From contig CAIMHT010000012.1 of the NCBI GenBank assembly GCA_903840935.1, positions 1 through 37,158 on the forward strand: DNA of 37,158 nucleotides, given 5' to 3'. Positions 1 through 6,334 of this stretch are shown piece by piece. The notes beneath the pieces are model-generated. The model was not told where the DNA came from, made no database searches, and worked only from the letters and a program-made list of their open reading frames with translations. A program made the position numbers and the translations under genes. The DNA comes from an uncultured Chlorobiaceae bacterium (GTDB lineage: Bacteria; Bacteroidota; Chlorobiia; Chlorobiales; Chlorobiaceae). Each line of letters begins with the position of its first letter. Position 1 is the first letter of the stretch.

Positions 1-132
1 CATCCCTCGATAGAGTTCAACACCGTGAGTAAGGCAAGTGTCTTCGATAAGCTGCCGCTGCTTTGTTGATCGTTTGGACGATGATGCTGACTGTGCATGG
101 AGCCAGCGCACCGTTTCCGCAAGATCGTTCAT
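1..132 (-). CDS. Hypothetical protein, N-terminal 44 residues only (runs off left edge)
   Basis: An open frame starts at the ATG at 132-130 on the minus strand and stays open to base 1, giving 44 residues beginning MNDLAETVRWLHAQS. An AGGAG ribosome-binding site lies about nine bases before the ATG, which supports the start. It follows the ParE-type toxin gene by about 50 bases on the same strand and may share its transcript. The visible part is hydrophilic, with a serine-rich stretch (SASSSKRS). I do not recognise a family and the rest of the gene is outside the window. Confidence 0.5.
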   Translation of the reverse strand, partial: MNDLAETVRWLHAQSASSSKRSTKQRQLIEDTCLTHGVELYRGM

Positions 133-183
133 AAAAAGAGCTCCTGCTGCGTTGATGGTAAAGGTTTCATCTCGCCAGCAAAA

Positions 184-480
184 TTACTTGGTCAGTGACT
201 TTCTGATTTTTTTTGGATCACCACGCAAGTCCAGAACCCTCCAGACGACAGCAACCGAAGCTGTTTCCAGCTTGTAATAAATGGCGTAAGGAAATCTTTT
301 GGATAACATCCGGTAATAGCCAAAAATTTTAGGATGAACCCCGCCATACAGCGTCAAGGAATCAATATCAGAGAAGAGGGAGTCAAAGAAGTACTCTCCC
401 AATCCTTCACCCTGTTTCTCGTAGAATAACCGCCCGTCAGCCAAATCATCCTGTGCGGAAGAGAGTAGCCTGATTTTCAT
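184..480 (-). CDS. RelE/ParE-family toxin
   Basis: This 98-residue protein has the layout of the RelE/ParE toxin superfamily. It has an N-terminal strand (MKIRLLSSAQDDL), then a helix with the FYE..GEGLGEYF pattern common in ParE-type toxins, and C-terminal strands with aromatic and basic residues (PYAIYYKLE, VVWRVLDLRGDPKKIRK). Members either poison gyrase (ParE) or cleave mRNA on the ribosome (RelE); the sequence does not decide which. The start overlaps the stop of the upstream antitoxin gene by four bases (ATGA), so translation is probably coupled. It looks intact, unlike the related toxin remnant near 14142. Confidence 0.85.
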   Translation of the reverse strand: MKIRLLSSAQDDLADGRLFYEKQGEGLGEYFFDSLFSDIDSLTLYGGVHPKIFGYYRMLSKRFPYAIYYKLETASVAVVWRVLDLRGDPKKIRKSLTK

Positions 481-695
481 TCGAATCGTTTTCTGAGTTC
501 GATTTTCGCCTGTTGCCAGTCTACAATCTGTTCTTGCCCTGTGGTAAGCCGATCTTCTGTTTCCTGCAATGCCAACTTGTGCCAGCCAGGAGATTCCAGT
601 GATTCCTCTTCATGCGTCAGATCGTCCCAGATAGCTTCCATGACCCTCAATTTTTCCTCTCTGGAAAGATGCGTAATTTCAATGGTGTTTTGCAT
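477..695 (-). CDS. Antitoxin, addiction-module component family (TIGR02574-like)
   Basis: This 72-residue protein matches the short addiction-module component family that usually precedes ParE/RelE toxins. It has an N-terminal helix LSREEKLRVMEAIWDDL, a central segment SPGWHKLALQETEDRL, and a C-terminal tail with a WQQAKIELRKRF motif that is probably the toxin-wrapping part. It overlaps the toxin gene by four bases. In this family the antitoxin neutralises its partner and normally represses the shared promoter. Two relatives lie in the window, at 843-1052 and 13906-14145; this is the only one of the three with an intact toxin partner. Confidence 0.85.
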   Translation of the reverse strand: MQNTIEITHLSREEKLRVMEAIWDDLTHEEESLESPGWHKLALQETEDRLTTGQEQIVDWQQAKIELRKRFE

Positions 696-811
696 AACAT
701 AAAGGTCAATTTTTATTTATCGAAACATAGCCCATTGTGCTGTTTTATCTGATAAAGCAACAAGCTTCAGGGTGGGCCTGGGTTTTAATGATGGTGAATC
801 CCTTGTAAAAC

Positions 812-860
812 CTGCCGAGTTTCATTTCAGTGCTGCGCAAACCTATGCAAGTGCATCAGC
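812..860. repeat. Diverged 49-bp repeat, copy 1
   Basis: Bases 812-860 match bases 1687-1735 in the same orientation at 40 of 49 positions by hand count. On the minus strand the copy ends a frame reading HRFAQH then stop. It also holds the last codons of the antitoxin-like ORF at 843-1052 in a different frame. Its relation to the second copy suggests a duplicated or recombined gene end. Confidence 0.6.
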
Positions 861-1052
861 CAGAGGAATAGCCCGGGTTGTGCCATTTTCAATCTCGGTT
901 ATCCTTCGTTCGGTTTCAAGTGCCCATGCTTCCTCAATCTCGGCATCTTCATCAAGACTGGCGAGCAAAATCTGGGCAAAAGCTGCACGTTCAGCGGCTG
1001 AATGATTCAGCTCATACCAAGCGACCCCACTGCTTGTGTCGGGGAGCGTCAT
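843..1052 (-). CDS. Orphan antitoxin-like protein, addiction-module component family
   Basis: The 69-residue product carries the family core: AAERAAFAQILLASLDEDAEI, a central EEAWALETERRITEIENG, and a short IPLADALA tail. Members pair with ParE/RelE toxins, but no toxin frame follows; the next gene is the antitoxin of the ParE-type pair. Its ATG (1052-1050) overlaps the TGA (1051-1049) that ends the frameshifted PIN toxin, so it may be translated by coupling to that gene. The C-terminus ends inside the repeat at 812-860 and is shorter than usual for the family. It may be a solitary antitoxin or a decayed module fused to a repeat edge. Confidence 0.6.
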   Translation of the reverse strand: MTLPDTSSGVAWYELNHSAAERAAFAQILLASLDEDAEIEEAWALETERRITEIENGTTRAIPLADALA

Positions 1053-1422
1053 TCAGTAATATCTTCCAGTTGACAGCATTTAATTTCAGAGATTTTGTGC
1101 AATTTCAGATCGTTCGTTACAAGGGTTAGCTTATGAATCTTTACAGTTGCGCAAATAATAGCATCAGGGAGTTTCAGTAAATATTTTTACGCAGTGTTAT
1201 TATCGTACTCTTTATTTCCCGGTCAATATTTATAATCTCAGTCAGTTTAAAAAAATGTTTAATTGCCTTTTCTTCATTTGAGCTGAGTTTACTGTATGAC
1301 AAAAGTTCAAGTTCATTGACAAATGAAATAAAAACGGCAGAACTATCATCTTGTAATATTTTCGGCTGATGTAAAAAAGAAAGGACTGCGTTCGTATCAA
1401 AGAGATAGTTACTTCCACTCAT
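1049..1422 (-). pseudogene. PIN-domain (VapC-like) toxin, frameshifted
   Basis: The first frame, 1422-1174, gives 82 residues that start as a PIN domain (YLFDTNAVLSFL, then NELELLSY) and stop soon after IITLRK. Reading minus-strand bases 1177-1049 in the -1 frame restores the missing C-terminus: LKLPDAIICATV, then LTLVTND, ending ITE before TGA. Together these supply the four acidic residues expected of PIN nucleases: D9, E37, the D of LPDAI and the D of TND. One lost A in the A5 run at 1188-1184 explains the break; adding it gives about 124 residues, normal for VapC. Such toxins cut RNA, often tRNA. The gene overlaps the antitoxin upstream by 14 bases. It is inactive as read unless a shift occurs or the base call is wrong. 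Confidence 0.75.
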
Positions 1423-1615
1423 TACGTTGCTTCTCCTGAAATTTTAATGGATCAACGCTCAAAGATTTTATTGAACCGGCAAGTTTATTCAAACCTCTGA
1501 CATTGCTTGATTTACGGTCAACAGATATAACACGCACTTTATCCTGTGGTAGTAATTTTATGAGATTCATAAAATCTTTGCTGATGATATCATCAATTTG
1601 TAACTGAATTTTCAT
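1409..1615 (-). CDS. Probable antitoxin of the PIN-toxin pair
   Basis: This 68-residue basic protein lies directly upstream of the PIN toxin and overlaps it by 14 bases, the usual arrangement for a VapBC-type module. The sequence begins MKIQLQIDDIISKDFMNLI and includes LPQDKVRVISVDRK. The C-terminal third (GLNKLAGSIKSLSVDPLKF) resembles the tail that binds PIN toxins in several antitoxins. I cannot name a DNA-binding fold from sequence alone. The assignment rests mainly on position, size and overlap. Confidence 0.65.
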   Translation of the reverse strand: MKIQLQIDDIISKDFMNLIKLLPQDKVRVISVDRKSSNVRGLNKLAGSIKSLSVDPLKFQEKQRNEWK

Positions 1616-1686
1616 AATAAAAGCTATCTGAACGATTGATTGATGACTTTATATTGTCGTTTGTTTTATAGCCCTTGAGTTACATG

Positions 1687-1735
1687 CTGTCGAGTTTCAT
1701 GTCAGCGCTGCGCGAATCTGTGGAAATGCTTCAGC
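1687..1735. repeat. Diverged 49-bp repeat, copy 2
   Basis: This is the partner of 812-860. The minus strand reads HFHRFAQR then stop, and most differences from copy 1 are silent in that frame. It forms the 3' end of the decayed coding stretch at 1707-1871. Confidence 0.6.
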
Positions 1736-1871
1736 TCCGAGCAATTCAAGTTGATTCGAAATGGCGCCCATTCCTCCCTGTAGTGATCATTGAACTCTTG
1801 TACCTTTTCAAAGATACAAGATTTTGTCGTCAAAGTGCACAATCAGCTTGATCCGAAATGCCACAGCTACA
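1707..1871 (-). pseudogene. Decayed gene end, family unknown
   Basis: No complete gene lies between the antitoxin start at 1615 and the fetB stop at 1872, but the minus strand looks like broken coding sequence. One frame reads AFRIKLIVHFDDKILYL before a stop. An adjacent frame then continues as FEKVQEFNDHYREEW and ends HFHRFAQR. There is no plausible start codon. The ending matches the repeat copy at 812-860 with mostly third-position changes, as expected for once-coding sequence. The product cannot be named. Confidence 0.3.
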
Positions 1872-2660
1872 TCACTCACTCTTCAGTTGATGGGCCTCAG
1901 TAAAAAAGCGGCGGTAGCCTTGCTGCACAATCAAAAATGAGGTCACGGCCACAGCTCCGGTTATTGCGCAGAGTATGGCAATCTGGTAACGGACGGCAAT
2001 GATGGGCTCCGTCCCCGAAAGAATCTGGCCGGTCATCATACCGGGCAGCGCAACGATGCCGGTGGCCGCCATCGTGTTGATGGTTGGGCGCATGGCAGCA
2101 CTGTAGGCATTCCGGATGGCCTCGGCGGCGGATTGTCGGGAAGTGGCACCAAGCGAGAGGGCGCATTCTATCTCTTCGCGCCGTTCATGCATTTCTGAAG
2201 AGAGCCGTTCGGCGGCAAGGCTTGCACCGTTCATGGCGTTGCCGAAAATCATGCCTGCCAAAGGGATGAGATAGCGGGGATCGAACCATGGTGAGTAGCC
2301 GATTACCACGAGACAGAAATAGAAGGTCACCCCTCCACAGCCAATGATGATGGAACTCCCTACCACACGATAGAAATTGGGCATCCGTTTCTTGATGCGC
2401 GATCCCGCCACCTGAAGTGAGAAACCGGCCATGGCGAGCAGCATGAGCACGACCGGCAGCGGAGAATTGATGGCAAACACCAGATGCAGCAGGTAGCCGA
2501 CCGCGATGAGTTGAACGAGCATACGGATTGAACTCCAGATAAGCTGTTTTTCGTGCCCAATGTGCTGCAAGCGTGCGAGGCCCAGCGAAAGCAGAATCAG
2601 CGCGTAGGCCGAGACCAACTGGATCACATTCAGCGGAATGATGTGTTGCGGATTGTTCAT
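1872..2660 (-). CDS. fetB: FetB/YbbM-type ABC transporter permease (UPF0014)
   Basis: The product is an integral membrane protein of about 262 residues with roughly seven hydrophobic segments, starting with IQLVSAYALILLSLGLA. The central LIPLAGMIFGNAMNGASLAAERL segment and the later PGMMTGQILSG motif are characteristic of the FetB/YbbM family. In Escherichia coli FetAB exports iron and helps oxidative-stress resistance, so metal export is the likely role, though the substrate is not visible here. The frame is open further upstream, but the ATG at 2660 overlaps the fetA stop by four bases (ATGA) and gives the usual N-terminus, so I chose it. Confidence 0.85.
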   Translation of the reverse strand: MNNPQHIIPLNVIQLVSAYALILLSLGLARLQHIGHEKQLIWSSIRMLVQLIAVGYLLHLVFAINSPLPVVLMLLAMAGFSLQVAGSRIKKRMPNFYRVVGSSIIIGCGGVTFYFCLVVIGYSPWFDPRYLIPLAGMIFGNAMNGASLAAERLSSEMHERREEIECALSLGATSRQSAAEAIRNAYSAAMRPTINTMAATGIVALPGMMTGQILSGTEPIIAVRYQIAILCAITGAVAVTSFLIVQQGYRRFFTEAHQLKSE

Positions 2661-3451
2661 GAGGATGATGTCTCTTCTCGTTCGGGTTGTGCCAGAAAAT
2701 TGCTGAACGCGGTTGTTTGCGGCATGGCGAGCATCTGTGTGCAAGTGCCCTGTTCCTCAATCCGCCCCTTTTCGAGGTAGATCAGGTGATTGACGATATG
2801 TTCAGCAAGATAGAGGTCGTGGGTTACCACAATAATGGCCAGATGCTCACTTTGGCAGATGGTGTTGAGTGTGCTGGCCAGCCGTGCTGTTGATGGGCGG
2901 TCGAGGGCGCTGGTGGGTTCATCGAGCAACAGTACCTCTGGATGGTTGACAAGTGCACGAGCCAGATTGACTCGCTGTTGTTCACCCCCGGAAAGGGAGC
3001 GGGCATCCCGATCAAGCATCTCCGCAGGGAGTTGCACGAGACCAAGAACACGAACAATTTCCGGGCTTTCGGCTGAAGGCGGAGCCATCTTGCGGAACAG
3101 GAAGGGTCGTTGCAGGTTCTCAAGAAGTGTTCCATGAAACATGAAGGGCTTTTGCAGAACCATGGCAATTTTTCTACGCAGCAGCAGCGGGTCTATAGTT
3201 GTAATGTTTTGCCCATTCAGTTCAATGGTTCCCGCAGAAGGATCATCAAGGCGGTTGCATAGTCGAATCAGGGTGCTTTTGCCGCTTCCTGAAGCTCCGA
3301 TTATTCCGGTTATTTCGCCCTGCCGGGCGGTAAAAGAGATCCGGTCAAGAATGACCATACTCGTACCCGCCTGGCTCAGCTTTGTTACCCCGACATCAAT
3401 AAACTCAACATAAGGGTTGGTACCGGATTTTTGTTGCTGATGCATGTTCAT
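2657..3451 (-). CDS. fetA: FetA/YbbL-type ABC transporter ATP-binding protein
   Basis: This 264-residue ATPase shows the complete ABC cassette: Walker A GASGSGKST at residues 52-60, a Q-loop (MVLQKPFMF), the signature LSGGEQQR, Walker B VLLLDEPTSALD, and the switch histidine in VVTHD. It precedes and overlaps the permease gene by four bases, so the two form one transporter, probably an inner-membrane metal exporter of the FetAB type. The C-terminal tail after the cassette is short, with no regulatory domain. A run of hydrophilic residues precedes the fold, so the true start could be the second methionine. Confidence 0.88.
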   Translation of the reverse strand: MNMHQQQKSGTNPYVEFIDVGVTKLSQAGTSMVILDRISFTARQGEITGIIGASGSGKSTLIRLCNRLDDPSAGTIELNGQNITTIDPLLLRRKIAMVLQKPFMFHGTLLENLQRPFLFRKMAPPSAESPEIVRVLGLVQLPAEMLDRDARSLSGGEQQRVNLARALVNHPEVLLLDEPTSALDRPSTARLASTLNTICQSEHLAIIVVTHDLYLAEHIVNHLIYLEKGRIEEQGTCTQMLAMPQTTAFSNFLAQPEREETSSS

Positions 3452-3947
3452 CCAGTGATCAGAGTAAATGGAAATAAATTCTCTTTTTCAGAAAGTTTAT
3501 ACTTTGTCTGAAGGCTATCTTTGTAACGTTTTACTGTGCTTCTTTACAAGATATTGAATAAACAGATACGTATGGTGCTATGTTCAGGATTCGTTCCATT
3601 CTTTGCCTGGTTGACTTGAGCACTGCGGTTTTTGGGTTAACCGCTCATAACCGAAATCCGCATTCCGCGACAGGGCTGCATCCGCATCACATCACTGGTT
3701 TTCAAATGGTAATCATCGGAAATTATGTACAGAATAAGTATGTTTCAGGCATACAATTTTAAACAGTATTTGCTACGCTTCATATAAGAAAAGCGTGCCA
3801 GAGTAAGTCTTTTTATTACCGGCTTGCTGGCTATTTGGCCAATGCAGGCGAATAAGGTTAATCATGTTTTTAAACCAAACAGCCGTTTCTTGAGGGTAAT
3901 GGTGGCAATGAATATCGGAAGCTAACCATGATGGCACTTTATACGGC
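3452..3947. other. Intergenic stretch without a recognised gene
   Basis: This 496-base gap lies between the divergent fetA and the unknown gene at 3948. It should hold both promoters, but I could not assign convincing -10/-35 boxes or a metal-regulator operator. A 60-codon plus-strand frame at 3580-3762 has no ribosome-binding site and no recognisable family. The segment 3460-3560 is AT-rich and is the likeliest place for the fetAB promoter. Confidence 0.5.
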
Positions 3948-4688
3948 ATGAAAAAACCCAATACTCCTATGAGTCTGACCGAAACAACAGAAAAGGCAAT
4001 TGCCGCGTATGGCGGACGCGCGCTCTGGCAAAATGCAAAAATGCTTGAAGTTGAGATAAGTGCTTCCGGACTGGCCTTTACCCTGAAACGGCGGCCGTTT
4101 TTCCGCCATGCCAAAATGGTGCTCGATGTTCACCGCCCATTTTCCTCCTTGACTCCGATTGGTCTCGATTCTTGTGTTACAGGAGTTCTTGATGGTCCAA
4201 ATGTCCGTCTGGAAAATAAACAGGGTCAGCTCATTTCAGAGCGCCGCAATGCGCGGGATTATTTCAAAATCAATAGAAGGCTGTTCTATTGGGACGACCT
4301 CGATATGAGCTATTTTGCCAACTACGCTTCATGGAATTACTTTACTCTGCCTGCGCTGTTGATGCGTGAGGATATTGTCTGGACGGAGATCGAGCCTGGT
4401 CGGCTGGAAGCAAGGTTTCCGGACGCGATTCCCACACACAGCCGGGTGCAGCAGTTCAGATTTGACCTCCAGACCGGTCTCCTGATTCAGCACGATTATA
4501 CTGCCCAGATCATCAGCCCCCTTGCAGCCGCTTCCAATGTCGTTTTGCAGCACGCAAAAAACAGTTCAGGAGTTGTTTATCCTTCTGAAAGGCGGGTAAC
4601 TCCGAAGGGGCCGAAAGGCAGGCCGCTTGGAGGTCCGGTCTTGATTCATCTTGAAATTCACGATTACAGGCTGATCATGTCTCATTGA
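3948..4688 (+). CDS. Conserved-looking protein of unknown function, 246 aa
   Basis: I do not recognise the family. The protein is soluble, with no signal peptide or membrane helix, and rich in aromatic residues. Segments include GLAFTLKRRPFFRHAKMVLD, a WDDLDMSYFANYASWNYF stretch, and a beta-rich C-terminal half ending in VLIHLEIHDYRLIMSH. Regular alternating hydrophobic patterns such as RLEARFPD and QQFRFDLQTGLLIQHDY suggest an antiparallel beta-barrel or lipocalin/LolA-like sheet, which is inference only. No strong ribosome-binding site precedes the ATG; a second ATG at 3969 is possible. Its end overlaps the end of the convergent ATPase gene by 14 bases. Confidence 0.65.
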   Translation: MKKPNTPMSLTETTEKAIAAYGGRALWQNAKMLEVEISASGLAFTLKRRPFFRHAKMVLDVHRPFSSLTPIGLDSCVTGVLDGPNVRLENKQGQLISERRNARDYFKINRRLFYWDDLDMSYFANYASWNYFTLPALLMREDIVWTEIEPGRLEARFPDAIPTHSRVQQFRFDLQTGLLIQHDYTAQIISPLAAASNVVLQHAKNSSGVVYPSERRVTPKGPKGRPLGGPVLIHLEIHDYRLIMSH

Positions 4689-6063
4689 CCATCCTCTCAA
4701 TCTGGTTGACCATGTAAAAGGGGAGGTTGATCAGCCGGAACGCTTTTTCCTGCTTGTTTGCTTTTGCCACCAGTTCATGGACGGAGGGCTTTGCTGAACT
4801 GATTCTCATCGCCTCGGAGGTTTGCTTTTTTAGCACATAGGAGTGCAGCGATTTTATGGTGCCGCTTGTGCCTGATTTTACCTCTATCGGGTAGATCCGG
4901 GTTTCACTTTCGTAGAGAAAATCGATCTCTGCCTGCCCTTCAGATTTTGGTGGTTGCCAATAGTAGAGTGCCGGGTTGATGTAGCCGGGTTTTGCAGCGA
5001 GTAGTTGCTGACCAACAAACTGTTCGGCGATGATGCCGCGATTGGTCAGTTCAAGGGGTGAACCCATGATGCTTTGTGCCGGAATTCCCTGTGCCGCCAG
5101 AAGCAGGCCGATATCGATAAACAAAAATTTGCTGATTCTGATTTTTGTGTCGCCGCCGAGGGGTTTGGTGTCTGCGCCGGAGTGCAGAACGCGATAGAAG
5201 AGCCTTGCTTCGAGAAATCGTTCCAGGGCTTCGTTTAACTGGCGGTTATTGCCGCTGCTGCTGAGCGCTATTTCATTGGCCTGTTTATGGGAGAACTGGA
5301 GGCCGATCTGACCAATAATGCCATTGAAAAATGCGTTGAGTTGCAGCGCGGTTTGTGAACCGGTATACTTTGCAAAGTCATCCTTGTAGCTCTGAAGAAG
5401 CTCGATTTGATATTTTCCTATATCGGCGTGATTGAACCGGCAGTCGATGGCCGTCTGGACACAAAAGGGCATTCCACCGCAGAGGGTGTAGCGTCGTACC
5501 TGGGCCATCAGCTTTTCATGCACACTGTCAGCGATCAGGTGCATGGTGTTCCGTGTGAGCATCTCAATGGCACCGAGTGCTGCCGACTCTCCGGTGGCCG
5601 CAAGAAACTCTTCAAAGGTCAGCGGGCCCATAAAGAGGTGTTCAATACGTCCGACCGGAGTCGGGATAGCGCTGTTACGCAGCACCTGATCGAGTAATGA
5701 TCCGGTCAGCACGACGGCAAGGCCCGGCATATCCTCCTGGAAGTATCGAAGGCATGCATAGGCCGAAGGGGTAGCCTGTGCTTCATCCAAAAAGAGAATT
5801 ATCCTGCTCTCTTTACTGATCTGTTCGCCGCTTATCAGTGAAAAATTAAAAAGCAATTCTTCGAGCATGAAGTTTTTAAAGAGAGGCTCAAGCGCGGTAT
5901 GACGCTCAAGGTTGATTTCAAGAATCCCTACCGACAGCTTCTCGGCGGCAAGCCGTACGGCTGTTGTTTTGCCAACCTGTCGGGCACCGCGTATGACCAA
6001 TGGTTTGCGATTGCTCCGGTTATACCAGGATTTTATCTCTTCTACGGCACGTCGGTTAAACAT
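4675..6063 (-). CDS. AAA+ ATPase with C-terminal DUF4143 domain
   Basis: This 462-residue protein belongs to the family of predicted ATPases with an N-terminal P-loop domain and a C-terminal DUF4143 domain. Visible motifs are Walker A GARQVGKTT near residue 26, Walker B IILFLDEAQA near residue 89, and a sensor-like VVLTGSLLD. The C-terminal part has an EIDFLYE...YPIEVKSG arrangement, reminiscent of a PD-(D/E)XK nuclease core. The biological role of the family is unsettled; it is common in accessory regions of bacteria and archaea. An AAGGAGAG ribosome-binding site lies about seven bases before the ATG and supports the start. The gene stands alone and converges on its neighbour. Confidence 0.85.
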   Translation of the reverse strand: MFNRRAVEEIKSWYNRSNRKPLVIRGARQVGKTTAVRLAAEKLSVGILEINLERHTALEPLFKNFMLEELLFNFSLISGEQISKESRIILFLDEAQATPSAYACLRYFQEDMPGLAVVLTGSLLDQVLRNSAIPTPVGRIEHLFMGPLTFEEFLAATGESAALGAIEMLTRNTMHLIADSVHEKLMAQVRRYTLCGGMPFCVQTAIDCRFNHADIGKYQIELLQSYKDDFAKYTGSQTALQLNAFFNGIIGQIGLQFSHKQANEIALSSSGNNRQLNEALERFLEARLFYRVLHSGADTKPLGGDTKIRISKFLFIDIGLLLAAQGIPAQSIMGSPLELTNRGIIAEQFVGQQLLAAKPGYINPALYYWQPPKSEGQAEIDFLYESETRIYPIEVKSGTSGTIKSLHSYVLKKQTSEAMRISSAKPSVHELVAKANKQEKAFRLINLPFYMVNQIERMVNET

Positions 6064-6334
6064 TTTTTCACTCTCCTTGATGCGTTTTTTATCCTGTCTG
6101 GCAGTAAATCTACCACTTTAATTCATTTTTTGTATTAAGATGTGCCATTTTAATGCAGATTAAAGCTTTTTTACACCAAAGGAGCGGTGACAGAGGGGTT
6201 TGCTCGTGGCCTCATTTTGCATGATGGCGCAAGGAGTTTCCTTTCTGAATTGGTATTTTATGCGAAAGAGAGGCTGTATTGCGGGAGTTGGAGCAACCCT
6301 TCAACCTGTGAATCCTTCACCAATAACAAGAGGT

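Noticed and set aside
1184..1188. Programmed ribosomal frameshift in the PIN toxin
   Set aside because: A -1 shift is needed, but the site does not form a standard X-XXY-YYZ slippery heptamer in frame; a single-base loss is simpler.
2185..2760. 191-codon minus-strand ORF
   Set aside because: It is another frame of fetB and the fetA end.
3580..3762. 60-codon plus-strand ORF in the fetA upstream gap
   Set aside because: No ribosome-binding site, no family resemblance, and an irregular composition.
3773..4114. 113-codon minus-strand ORF partly in the intergenic gap
   Set aside because: Most of it is antisense to the 246-residue gene; the remaining tail has no recognisable motif.
6200..6334. 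45-residue N-terminal extension of glycerol kinase
   Set aside because: The extension does not resemble family members, which begin just before the AIDQGTT loop.
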